Of a DNA stretch of 29,069 bases, positions 7,211 to 15,669 are shown in pieces. Origin of the DNA: Euryarchaeota archaeon UBA53. GTDB lineage: Archaea; Thermoplasmatota; Poseidoniia; Poseidoniales; Poseidoniaceae. The notes beneath the pieces are model-generated. The model was not told where the DNA came from. It searched no databases and saw only the letters and a program-made list of their open reading frames with translations. Position numbers and translations under genes: made by a program. The DNA is taken from contig DAZU01000046.1 of NCBI GenBank assembly GCA_002507425.1, positions 8,393 to 37,461 of the forward strand, read 5' to 3'. Position 1 is the stretch's first letter, and each line of letters starts with the position of its first letter.

Positions 7211-8545
7211 ATGGCGGATAGTTCAAGCACCCTATCGATTGCCGAGTGTTCGATAAGAATGCCAGCGACTGTCGTATTGGGTGCACAATGGGGAGACGAA
7301 GGAAAGGGTAAGTTGGTTGACCGGCTCGCTGAAAATGCAACATGGGTAGCTAGATTCCAAGGCGGTAACAATGCAGGTCATACGGTAGTTTTGGGAGAGC
7401 GAGTTCTAAAGTTTCACCTTTTGCCTTCAGGAATAACCAGAGAAGATTGTAACTTGGTTTTGGGAGACGGAATGGTAATTGATCCATGGGTGCTGGATAA
7501 AGAGCTCAATGATTGGGTTGAAGGAGGCGGAAATGATCCAGCAGGCAAGAGATTGTACATTTCCGGACGAGCACACATAATTTTGCCATATCACACTTAC
7601 ATCGATGGACTAGACAAGAAAATAGGAACAACTGGAAGAGGCATAGGTCCAACTTATGCGGATAAAATAAACAGAATAGGTCTAAGATTTGCTGATTTAG
7701 AGTATTGTGATTATGATGAGATGGCATCAAGACAAAACATATCTCTTGAGAATGCAGGTTGCAGACAGAGGGTAACCCCTCAAGAATTACAAGAACAAAT
7801 TGAGTGGATAATAAACAGGTTTGGAAAAGCGATAACAAATACTGGGCTATTACTCGATAACGCCTTAAAACTTGGAGAAAGAGTAATCCTGGAAGGTGCT
7901 CAAGGGTGTTTACTTGACATAGATCAGGGAACATACCCGTTTGTCACATCATCAATAACCTCTAGAGGAAATTCCACCCATGGTGTAGGTATCCATCCCG
8001 GACACGTTGATACGGTAATTGGAATAACAAAAGCCTACATCACTAGAGTTGGAAACGGGCATATGCCTACTGAATTATTCGATGCAGACGGCGACCATCT
8101 AGGCACAGTTGGACATGAGTTCGGCACTACTACCGGAAGGAAAAGAAGGTGCGGATGGTTTGATGCAGTCGTTATGCGGCATGCCAACAGAATCAACGGA
8201 TTCACAGAAATTGCGTTAACAAAACTCGACGTCTTAGGTGGTCTTGATGAAATTAAAATTTGCGTAGGGTATAAGATAGGAGATTCTGAAATCCATGAGA
8301 TGCCTGCAAGTGCAATTCAACTTGAAGATTGTGAACCTATTTACATATCAATGCCGGGTTTCCCTTCACATTCTCTAGAGGAGTGGCTTGGAATATCAAG
8401 AAAATGTAATGACGACAAAATTGGATTTGCAGGTTTGCCAGCAGGTGCTCAAAATTATATCACAAAACTCGAATCAATTCTAGGAGTAGAAATCTCTTCA
8501 GTAGGTTTAGGTCCAGATAGAGATGCAACAGTTGACCGCGTGTGA
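7211..8545 (+). CDS. purA: Adenylosuccinate synthetase
   Basis: A 444-residue cytosolic enzyme that joins aspartate to IMP using GTP, the first committed step to AMP. Diagnostic motifs are GAQWGDEGKGK (catalytic Asp, equivalent to E. coli Asp13), GGNNAGHT (catalytic His, equivalent to His41), GTTGRGIGP, EGAQGCLLDIDQGTYP, TTTGRKRRCGW and TKLDVLGGL. The length is normal. The first ATG after the TATA box is at 7211; family members usually start at the internal ATG at 7259 (MPATVVLGAQWG), so the first 16 residues may be an extension or untranslated leader. A tRNA-Ala gene follows after 36 bases and could be co-transcribed. Confidence 0.96.
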   Translation: MADSSSTLSIAECSIRMPATVVLGAQWGDEGKGKLVDRLAENATWVARFQGGNNAGHTVVLGERVLKFHLLPSGITREDCNLVLGDGMVIDPWVLDKELNDWVEGGGNDPAGKRLYISGRAHIILPYHTYIDGLDKKIGTTGRGIGPTYADKINRIGLRFADLEYCDYDEMASRQNISLENAGCRQRVTPQELQEQIEWIINRFGKAITNTGLLLDNALKLGERVILEGAQGCLLDIDQGTYPFVTSSITSRGNSTHGVGIHPGHVDTVIGITKAYITRVGNGHMPTELFDADGDHLGTVGHEFGTTTGRKRRCGWFDAVVMRHANRINGFTEIALTKLDVLGGLDEIKICVGYKIGDSEIHEMPASAIQLEDCEPIYISMPGFPSHSLEEWLGISRKCNDDKIGFAGLPAGAQNYITKLESILGVEISSVGLGPDRDATVDRV

Positions 8546-8581
8546 ATCCTCAAAAGGGAGAAGCCTACCAGACAAACCTAG

Positions 8582-8657
8582 GGGCGCTTAGCTCAGCTGG
8601 AAGAGCGCTTGGTTTGCAACCAAGCGGCCGTGGGTTCAAATCCCACAGCGTCCACCA
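8582..8657 (+). tRNA. tRNA-Ala (anticodon TGC)
   Basis: The full cloverleaf is visible. The acceptor stem GGGCGCT pairs with AGCGTCC, including the G3:U70 pair that identifies alanine tRNAs. The D arm is GCTC/GAGC. The anticodon stem CTTGG/CCAAG encloses loop TTTGCAA with anticodon TGC. The T arm is GTGGG-TTCAAAT-CCCAC. The discriminator is A and the CCA end is encoded (8655-8657). There is no intron. Confidence 0.97.
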
Positions 8658-8681
8658 CTAGATTACTCCGCGATTCTTTAA

Positions 8682-9344
8682 TCAGGGGAACAGCCTTGTT
8701 TTGGACCAGCCTTCTTTTTCTTTTGTTAGAACTATCCTTTCATGCATCCTGTAAGGCTTTCCAACCCAGTATTCAATGCGATCTACTTCAATCAAGAAAC
8801 CTCCCCAGAAGGGAGGGGTTGGCACATCCTGTCCTGAGAATTTTGACTCATAGTGATCGAACCTATCTTGCAATAGTTTCATCGATTCTAATTCTTGACT
8901 TTGTTTTGAAGCCCACGCAGATATTCTGCTATTCCGGTTTCTTGACGCAAAATATTCGTCTACCAGATGTCTTTCCATTTCTCTAGCTTTACCCTCAATC
9001 CTAACCTGTCTCTCAATATCTGCCCACCAAATCGTTGCAGAAACCATTGAATGGGACTTTATTTCGCCTGCCTTTGCACCACCTAGGTTGGTGTAAAAAC
9101 CTACATTTCTATCGTCAATATATCGCTGAAGAACCATACGATTTCTAGGATTACCTTGTGAATTGATAGTGGCGATATTCATCGCGGTTGGTTCACTTAA
9201 TCCATTTTCTTTGGCATGCTCCAACCATGTTCGCAGCAAATCCAATGGTAATTCAGTATTGATTAAGTCCTCTAGAGGTATATCGTCCATAATCGCATCA
9301 GTCCTCTCTATCGAGAATATCAAGGATTTCATATTTGTATCCAT
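8682..9344 (-). CDS. pdxH: Pyridoxamine/pyridoxine 5'-phosphate oxidase
   Basis: A 220-residue FMN-dependent enzyme of vitamin B6 metabolism that makes pyridoxal 5'-phosphate. Matches to the family include MNIATINSQGNPRNRMVLQR, GFYTNLGGAKAGEI, the FMN/dimer segment IWWADIERQVRIEGKARE, and the C-terminal block PPFWGGFLIEVDRIEYW then RMHER with final RLFP, like the RMHDR...RLAP end of E. coli PdxH. The first ATG gives an N-terminus slightly longer than needed; Met19 (MDDIPLEDLI) is an alternative. The gene converges on tRNA-Ala with a 24-base spacer and has an AT-rich promoter-like stretch at about 9360-9379. Confidence 0.92.
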   Translation of the reverse strand: MDTNMKSLIFSIERTDAIMDDIPLEDLINTELPLDLLRTWLEHAKENGLSEPTAMNIATINSQGNPRNRMVLQRYIDDRNVGFYTNLGGAKAGEIKSHSMVSATIWWADIERQVRIEGKAREMERHLVDEYFASRNRNSRISAWASKQSQELESMKLLQDRFDHYESKFSGQDVPTPPFWGGFLIEVDRIEYWVGKPYRMHERIVLTKEKEGWSKTRLFP

Positions 9345-9424
9345 GTTTCATGATGGAGAATAATTACAGAGTTTTATTGTGTGTCACTAGATACTGAAAT
9401 GAATGTAAGTCTCTTCACAGATAC

Positions 9425-10471
9425 GTGAGCGGACTATCAAATAAGCATTTTTTGTCCCTCGAACTGCTGGTCTGCATTCTAGTAATATTCTCAACTATTT
9501 CCTTGGATTTTGATGAAAAACATCAAGAGGATATTAATATGCAAATTGATACAATCAACGGTGAATTGAGGTTGCTTACTAGCTCTACAATGAAATCCCT
9601 AGGCCTTGAAGAATTCCGTCCTGGGGCAATTGTAGAACTCAATTTATCTGCCGATACAATTACGGCAACTAACTGTGATATTTGTGATAATAATCCTGTT
9701 GGAATTCGTCTGAGTGGTGAAGTAGTTGTTTCAAATCTTGAACCAATCAATTCTGGAGGAAAGGTGAGAATAGAGGGCGTTCTAAATGTAACGCATCTTC
9801 AGGAGTATGATGGCTCAAATTTCATAACGAGAGAATGGTTAACAATAGATTGGGATTTGGATGAGTTTTCTAAAGTGATTAACGTATTCATGGAGCATCA
9901 GCCAGAAAAATGGGCTCTAAAAAATAGATATGATGCGTCTCTAGTGGCATACGATGACATTGAGAAAAGTAGGACCGGCCCGGTTATTTACGTGGAAGAA
10001 ATATTGCAAAAATCGGTCAACGTTCATGGTTGTCTACCAAACACTATGAATTGTGATGGATTAAACCGAGAGGAAATTAATTTAACAACTAGACTGAAAG
10101 ATCAACAGCAACCAGTAAACGTAAGCATCCCAAGTGAATGGGTTAAATTAAGTGATTTTGGTTCACATTCCAATGAAACAGTAAATCTCGGAGACACCAA
10201 GAATTTGCTTGAAACCACTAACTCAATCCCAAATCATCATCCTTGGTGTCTTGATGAGGTCGAAAACATTGATGCTATGCAATCTTGGAATGTTTCTGGA
10301 GAAAACCCATCATCGATTCACCCAATGGGATTATGGCTAACTTCTCTTGGAATGCCCAGTAGTTCTTTTACGTCTTCATTCGGTGTTTGGACTGAAATAG
10401 ATTCAGGGGATATCGGGTGTGGTGCTTACAGTAAAAACGGTAATTTGGTTTTGGCAATATCACAAATTTGA
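9425..10471 (+). CDS. Hypothetical membrane-anchored extracellular protein
   Basis: A 348-residue protein with one hydrophobic N-terminal segment (about residues 8-27, ELLVCILVIFSTISL) followed by a polar, Asn/Asp/Ser-rich region with no further membrane helices. It is probably a signal-anchored protein exposed outside. Cysteine pairs such as CDIC and CLPNTMNC suggest disulfides. No known domain is recognised. The GTG start has no clear Shine-Dalgarno sequence; the hydrophobic segment begins close behind it, so the start is reasonable. It lies 61 bases upstream of the giant surface protein on the same strand, but that gene has its own TATA box. Confidence 0.7.
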   Translation: MSGLSNKHFLSLELLVCILVIFSTISLDFDEKHQEDINMQIDTINGELRLLTSSTMKSLGLEEFRPGAIVELNLSADTITATNCDICDNNPVGIRLSGEVVVSNLEPINSGGKVRIEGVLNVTHLQEYDGSNFITREWLTIDWDLDEFSKVINVFMEHQPEKWALKNRYDASLVAYDDIEKSRTGPVIYVEEILQKSVNVHGCLPNTMNCDGLNREEINLTTRLKDQQQPVNVSIPSEWVKLSDFGSHSNETVNLGDTKNLLETTNSIPNHHPWCLDEVENIDAMQSWNVSGENPSSIHPMGLWLTSLGMPSSSFTSSFGVWTEIDSGDIGCGAYSKNGNLVLAISQI

Positions 10472-10476
10472 CAGTT

Positions 10477-10502
10477 TACACAGAATCCTCATACACAGAA
10501 TC
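10477..10502 (+). repeat. Direct repeat just upstream of the surface-protein TATA box
   Basis: The 11-base unit TACACAGAATC occurs at 10477-10487 and again at 10492-10502, a 15-base period, ending directly against the TATA-like AAGTAAATACT. Placement at the BRE/upstream position suggests a regulator or TFB-related binding site. Confidence 0.6.
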
Positions 10503-10513
10503 AAGTAAATACT
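10503..10513 (+). promoter_or_regulatory. TATA box of the giant surface protein
   Basis: AAGTAAATACT is centred about 25 bases before the ATG at 10533, consistent with a leaderless transcript. Confidence 0.5.
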
Positions 10514-10532
10514 AGTCAACCATAGGAACATC

Positions 10533-13500
10533 ATGGCTAAGAAAGCGATTTTCGTATCATTCTTATTTTTGTGCATGATTGTTCAACCTGCAATAGCGAA
10601 TATTGCAGCACCCAATGATAGTGAGATTAGTGGCAATTCAGTCTCTGTTCTGAGTATTGACGGTTTTGTAACAACTAAATTTGCAAGCGTTGGATCTGAG
10701 GTTGATATCCAAGCACATACCATGGGTCATACAGACAATTCAATAGTTAGTGCCGATATAGTTCAATATGATATAGACCCCCTTGATTCAACTATCAATT
10801 CAGCCTTCCCTGGCCAAGGTCAGTTCATAGACAGGGTGGTGCTGCAATCCACTGGTACACATGATAATGATTCTTCAGTAATGACTTGGGAAGGAAAATA
10901 CACTATCCCTGTAACATCAACTGGTGGAGTATATGGTGCTAGAATATTTATCGAAGATGGTGGAAGATATGCTGCTGATGACCCCACACAATCAAGAGAG
11001 ATTTTCAGAAATGAAGTTGAAAAAGTTCTGAGTGCTATCGATACTGCATGGGATACTGCAAATCCACTAGGAGAAATCGCAGATGAATTTACTGAGTTAG
11101 AATCCAAAGGCACCTCAAATGGAGGATGGTCAAACTTTGTTGCAGTTGCAACAGATGGAAGCGGTGCAGGAGGTAGTAGACAACTGTGGAATGCAATGCT
11201 AGATGCTGGTCATAACCAATACAACCTCTCAGCAGGTTCAAATTTCCTTGAAGCACTAATGATAATGCTTGATTCAGATGATGCTGATGCAGGCATACAG
11301 TTTATCGTCGGACTAATGACATATTTGGATAACATGGCATTGCCAAGAGCGTTCCACGAGTTTGATGAATTATCAGATTACATAAGAACATATGATGTGA
11401 TTGAAAATTTCACTAGATTCGAGGGCACTGGCGACTTTGAAGCTGCATATAACGCCCTCACAGGCAGTAATGAATGGGGTAACATGACCACTGCTCTTGA
11501 TAACCTTGCTGACAATATCAAGCCTTTCGAATCCGCTCAGGTATTGATGAGAAATATCGCTCTACTTGCTGTTTCAAATCACCCTGAGGACATAGCGAAC
11601 GGTCTAACTGCATGGGCAGAACCATTGATTGAAGGAGAATTTGAAAATATGACCCCATTCCAAAAATTCGTTTTAAGATTTGTTGAAATGGCGGGAGAAA
11701 TAAACGGAGAAACTGACATCCAAGATTTCGATGGTGATGATATTCCCGACTCTATTCGCTGGCAATATGAGTATTTACTGGACACATCAGAAGGGCGAAC
11801 ATGGACTGCTAGAATGCAAAGTGATGCTCCTTATGTCAACGATGCATTCGATGATTTCAATACACTGCCTGAAGACATTTTACAAATTGTCATAGATTCA
11901 ACTGAAAACCCTGTTTGGGAAAGCACAGGGGAAGTACTTCAGGAATTCGGGTCGTGGATGAATAACGCATCAAGGTCAGACATTGATGTTGAGTGGCCAA
12001 ATTATGATGACGAGGAAGAGGATGAAGGGGATGAAGAGGGCGAATCTGATTCAGACTCCGGACCTACATCGGTAATCTTTGACGACCTATTCCCAATGAT
12101 GACGACAGAATATGATCCGCATCTATTGGAGGTTGGAGTTGAACTAAGGTTTGATGAATCATATGAATGTGAAGGCCATACAAGTTCCATTACTGAGGAA
12201 ACCGTATTCAGCATCACAATGACAAACGAAAGGGGTTACCAAGTCACAACTCCATTAACAAAGAGTAGTCAGTGGAGCAACCAGTATGTCGGACTTTTAC
12301 TAGCACCGGAACTTGAACCTACAACTTGGACACTATCTCAGCCGCTCGAAGATTACACGAGTTGCGATATATCTAGAGCTGAACTTGAGATTGAGAGAGG
12401 CTTGAGGCCGTCTATGTTAGAATCTATGGTTATTGAAAATAATGATGAAATTTTCATGGTCTCTGCCATAGGGGTATTGGTCGATCAATCAGAAACCGCT
12501 CAGGTTGGACAACCCTACACAGTTACGTCACAAACATATGATTCAGCGGGAATAATTTCAGATGCTGAAGCAGATATTGCAATTCTGCGTGTATCTCCAC
12601 AATTAGGACAATCCGCCGTCGAGTCGCTACAACCCGAAGGAGAGCATGATGTTTCAACCTCCTACCCCAACACAATCCAAGGAACCTACACTGGCGAGGA
12701 CCTAGATGGTGATATGACAATAGAGATTATGCCTATGGGAGAATACAATAATGATGATTATCGAAGAAACCACCCTCAATCATATTACTTCGAAAGTATA
12801 CAACTAGAATCGAGTGGTGCTAATTGGGATGCAAGTTCTTACCTTCCAAGTGAGCGAGGATTAGTAGATTTGGTAATTTCTGGAACTACATCCGAGGGAA
12901 TTGACTTCAATGAGTTAATCCAAATGCCGCTCCCCGGTAGTCTGGGTTGTGCTAGAAGCACTGGCAACTCAAACGGACAATCAGTAGATATTGGCTACGA
13001 TTACAATTCCTTTGGAACTGATAATGATGAGGGTGATTATTACGATTATTACAAGCCTAACTTAGAAAGCGTCAGCGTTTCGTGGGGAGATGGCACATCA
13101 ACTGATTACAATGTTGACAATTCAGATGATAACCCGAGTGGATGGAATAATCATTACTACGAAAATTCTGGAGAATACTACATTTCAGTGGAGTTTGAAG
13201 ACGAATTTGCAACAACCCATACAGACTACCTAAGGTATGATACTGACTCAGGCTTCTGGGTAGAAGAATCTGATAGTGAAGAAGGTGGTTACTGGACAAG
13301 TTGGAAAGAAGGTAGCGATTGCAGACTCGAAAGTGAAAGTCAAAGCACACCATCGCCTCAAATAATTGACAATTTTATCACAAACGGGCCATTTGAGGTA
13401 ATTACAGAGCAAATCATGGATGTTGACGAAGATGGTATAGCATCCATAACTTTCGAACCAAATCACCCAGGAATCTACATCTCAATTGTTCAATCTAAGG

Positions 13501-15629
13501 GCACTCTTGATAACGGGGATATTAAGACAGGAATTGGCCTGAATTTTGCTTATATCACCAATGGAGGAATGTCAGTTACCGGTTTGGAACAGGTAACAAC
13601 ATTTGCAGGATTACCTGTTTACATAGCAGAATCTGATAACAACGGACTGAATACAGTCACAATTACCCCTAACGATGTATCCTACGATAATTTCAATGCA
13701 ACAATTGGTATTGCACCATTGGAACTTTCTGTCCCATTCCCAGACATTGACTGGGACAGTTTTACTGAAGAACAAATTTTTACTCTTGAATTCCAAAGCG
13801 ATGATACTTCGAGGAATCAGGAAGTAAGATTTGATGCCCCAATGTCATTGATGGGAATGGCTATCATAAATCCAAACGACGAGATTATGGCTGAAGCAAT
13901 ACACATTGGCATTGTTCTGAGTGACCCAGGTCAACTTGACATGATGGGAGCATTAGGACCGGGCCAGACAACAAATATTGCTCTGAATTCAGACGATGGA
14001 GAAGCAAGTCGAATATTTGCAATCGCAGTTCCAAAATTAGGATTTGATCCCGCTAGTATCGACTTTGCATCATTCACCTCCCTAATCTACGAAGGAATAC
14101 GGGAAGATGTGGGATGGGTTGCCGAGGATCGAAGGTCTTCGAGTGTTTGTGAGTATGTTGAGTATAACTCCAATGAGGATTGGATGACTGCAAATCTCGA
14201 CTTAGAGATTAAGCTAAGAAAGGATTACAACAATGAATTCTTAGTGATGAGCGAGATTATCGACACAACAAATGTTCAATTAATGGATTCCGATGGAAAT
14301 GAAATTGACTCTGAGTATGGTTGGAGTGAGGAGTATCCAGGTTCCCAATATATGAGAGCCCAGTTCAAAGTAAGCGAAGGAGACTATGATCTACACACAG
14401 GAACCGACCTCAACTCGGAGTTTGTGCTAGAAGTTAGTCCAGGTGAATACAGAGACGATAATAACTGCGAAGGTGGTCAAGATATCAACCAAGAGGACGC
14501 TTTCGACCTATTTGATGAATTCTTTAGAGATGTAAACTCTATTGCCTGGGGTCTTGGCAGTAGCGCAGATTTAACATTGCCACATTTGGCATCTCCAACA
14601 AGCAACTACACAGTAATAGCTTTAGTTCAACAAGGCACTGGTGAGTCAGCGACTATCCGTGCTGCTATTGGTTCACAAATAGCTGAACCAAATCCAGAGC
14701 CTCTAGTAATGAAGAATTTAACAATCGAATATCTGCCACAGAACCCATCAGCAGGTGATACACTTCTGTTAACAATAGTTGAGGAAGGTACTCAGATACC
14801 AGTGGATCAACTATCGGTTGTAGTCATAGAGGAAGGGTTCACAATCGGCAGTTCGCTAACAGATGATAGTGGCCAAACTGCATTTGTCTTAGATGAAGGG
14901 ACTTACCTAATTCGAGCATCTGGAGGAATGTACAATCCAATAGAATTTACAATTACACTAACTCAGGATGGTAGTGAAATAGAAGAGACAACGGATAGTG
15001 ACGGTGATGGAATTACCGACACATTGGACTTTGATGATGACAATGATGGAGTAGATGACATCTACGATTTGTGTCCCGAAACACCTCAAGGAGACTCAGT
15101 TGATGCAGATGGTTGCACAGATGAATCTAACAACGTAGGGGATGGACCAAACGATGACTTGGACAATGATGGCGTAAGCGACAGTGATGAGATTCTTGGA
15201 TGCACTGACTCAGACGCTTCCAATTACGACCCACAGGCTACAGAAGACGATAACTCATGTGTATTATCAGATGATGAGGACTCCGAGGGAGCAAGCACAT
15301 CCGATTCCTCTGAAAACAAAATACTTGGAATGAATACATTAACTATCGGAGCCCTAATTGGAATTATTGTGTTGCTTATCGCAGGCGCAGCAATGTTCGT
15401 TAGAAGGGGTTCCAGTAACGAGGATGATTGGTATCAAGAAGACGCTCTTTTCAACCAAGAAGTGTATAAAACCGAACCAGTAGGTTTCGCAGCAGCAGCT
15501 CCCTCAAGCCCTCCTCCAAACCATGCAGGAACAATGCAGGATGGCTACGAGGTATCCGAATATCCGCAGGGAAGTGGAAACTGGTGGTGGAAGGACGCTG
15601 AAACCGGCAGATGGAATGAGTGGAAGTAG
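10533..15629 (+). CDS. Giant surface protein with PKD-like and thrombospondin type 3-like domains and C-terminal anchor
   Basis: A 1698-residue secreted protein. A signal peptide occupies residues 1-22 (FVSFLFLCMIVQPAIA). A calcium-binding-like DFDGDDIPDS lies near residue 400 and an acidic run (DDEEEDEGDEEGESDSDSG) near 490. A PKD-like unit near residues 845-900 has SVSWGDGTS and YYENSGEYYISVEFED. A thrombospondin type 3-like block near 1487-1530 contains DSDGDGITDTLDFDDDNDG and DLCPETPQGDSVDADGC, followed by a CTDSDASNYDPQA motif. One membrane helix spans about 1604-1625, then RRG and a cytoplasmic Pro-rich tail ending in a Trp-rich motif (NWWWKDAETGRWNEW). It is likely a cell-anchored extracellular structural or binding protein; no catalytic site is recognised. 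Confidence 0.85.
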   Translation: MAKKAIFVSFLFLCMIVQPAIANIAAPNDSEISGNSVSVLSIDGFVTTKFASVGSEVDIQAHTMGHTDNSIVSADIVQYDIDPLDSTINSAFPGQGQFIDRVVLQSTGTHDNDSSVMTWEGKYTIPVTSTGGVYGARIFIEDGGRYAADDPTQSREIFRNEVEKVLSAIDTAWDTANPLGEIADEFTELESKGTSNGGWSNFVAVATDGSGAGGSRQLWNAMLDAGHNQYNLSAGSNFLEALMIMLDSDDADAGIQFIVGLMTYLDNMALPRAFHEFDELSDYIRTYDVIENFTRFEGTGDFEAAYNALTGSNEWGNMTTALDNLADNIKPFESAQVLMRNIALLAVSNHPEDIANGLTAWAEPLIEGEFENMTPFQKFVLRFVEMAGEINGETDIQDFDGDDIPDSIRWQYEYLLDTSEGRTWTARMQSDAPYVNDAFDDFNTLPEDILQIVIDSTENPVWESTGEVLQEFGSWMNNASRSDIDVEWPNYDDEEEDEGDEEGESDSDSGPTSVIFDDLFPMMTTEYDPHLLEVGVELRFDESYECEGHTSSITEETVFSITMTNERGYQVTTPLTKSSQWSNQYVGLLLAPELEPTTWTLSQPLEDYTSCDISRAELEIERGLRPSMLESMVIENNDEIFMVSAIGVLVDQSETAQVGQPYTVTSQTYDSAGIISDAEADIAILRVSPQLGQSAVESLQPEGEHDVSTSYPNTIQGTYTGEDLDGDMTIEIMPMGEYNNDDYRRNHPQSYYFESIQLESSGANWDASSYLPSERGLVDLVISGTTSEGIDFNELIQMPLPGSLGCARSTGNSNGQSVDIGYDYNSFGTDNDEGDYYDYYKPNLESVSVSWGDGTSTDYNVDNSDDNPSGWNNHYYENSGEYYISVEFEDEFATTHTDYLRYDTDSGFWVEESDSEEGGYWTSWKEGSDCRLESESQSTPSPQIIDNFITNGPFEVITEQIMDVDEDGIASITFEPNHPGIYISIVQSKGTLDNGDIKTGIGLNFAYITNGGMSVTGLEQVTTFAGLPVYIAESDNNGLNTVTITPNDVSYDNFNATIGIAPLELSVPFPDIDWDSFTEEQIFTLEFQSDDTSRNQEVRFDAPMSLMGMAIINPNDEIMAEAIHIGIVLSDPGQLDMMGALGPGQTTNIALNSDDGEASRIFAIAVPKLGFDPASIDFASFTSLIYEGIREDVGWVAEDRRSSSVCEYVEYNSNEDWMTANLDLEIKLRKDYNNEFLVMSEIIDTTNVQLMDSDGNEIDSEYGWSEEYPGSQYMRAQFKVSEGDYDLHTGTDLNSEFVLEVSPGEYRDDNNCEGGQDINQEDAFDLFDEFFRDVNSIAWGLGSSADLTLPHLASPTSNYTVIALVQQGTGESATIRAAIGSQIAEPNPEPLVMKNLTIEYLPQNPSAGDTLLLTIVEEGTQIPVDQLSVVVIEEGFTIGSSLTDDSGQTAFVLDEGTYLIRASGGMYNPIEFTITLTQDGSEIEETTDSDGDGITDTLDFDDDNDGVDDIYDLCPETPQGDSVDADGCTDESNNVGDGPNDDLDNDGVSDSDEILGCTDSDASNYDPQATEDDNSCVLSDDEDSEGASTSDSSENKILGMNTLTIGALIGIIVLLIAGAAMFVRRGSSNEDDWYQEDALFNQEVYKTEPVGFAAAAPSSPPPNHAGTMQDGYEVSEYPQGSGNWWWKDAETGRWNEWK

Positions 15630-15643
15630 TCAATAACTAAAAT

Positions 15644-15661
15644 CTCAAAACCTTTTTTGAG
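15644..15661 (+). repeat. Inverted repeat/possible terminator overlapping the RND gene's ribosome binding site
   Basis: CTCAAAA (15644-15650) and TTTTGAG (15655-15661) form a perfect 7-bp stem with loop CCTT, in the 40-base spacer after the surface-protein stop. The 3' arm supplies GAG of the GAGGT element (15659-15663) that lies six bases before the RND ATG. Confidence 0.6.
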
Positions 15662-15669
15662 GTAATGCT

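Noticed and set aside
14990..15160. Asp-coding repeats considered as a DNA repeat or mobile element
   Set aside because: The repetition is at protein level (calcium-binding DxDGD units of a thrombospondin type 3-like block), not a nucleotide repeat.
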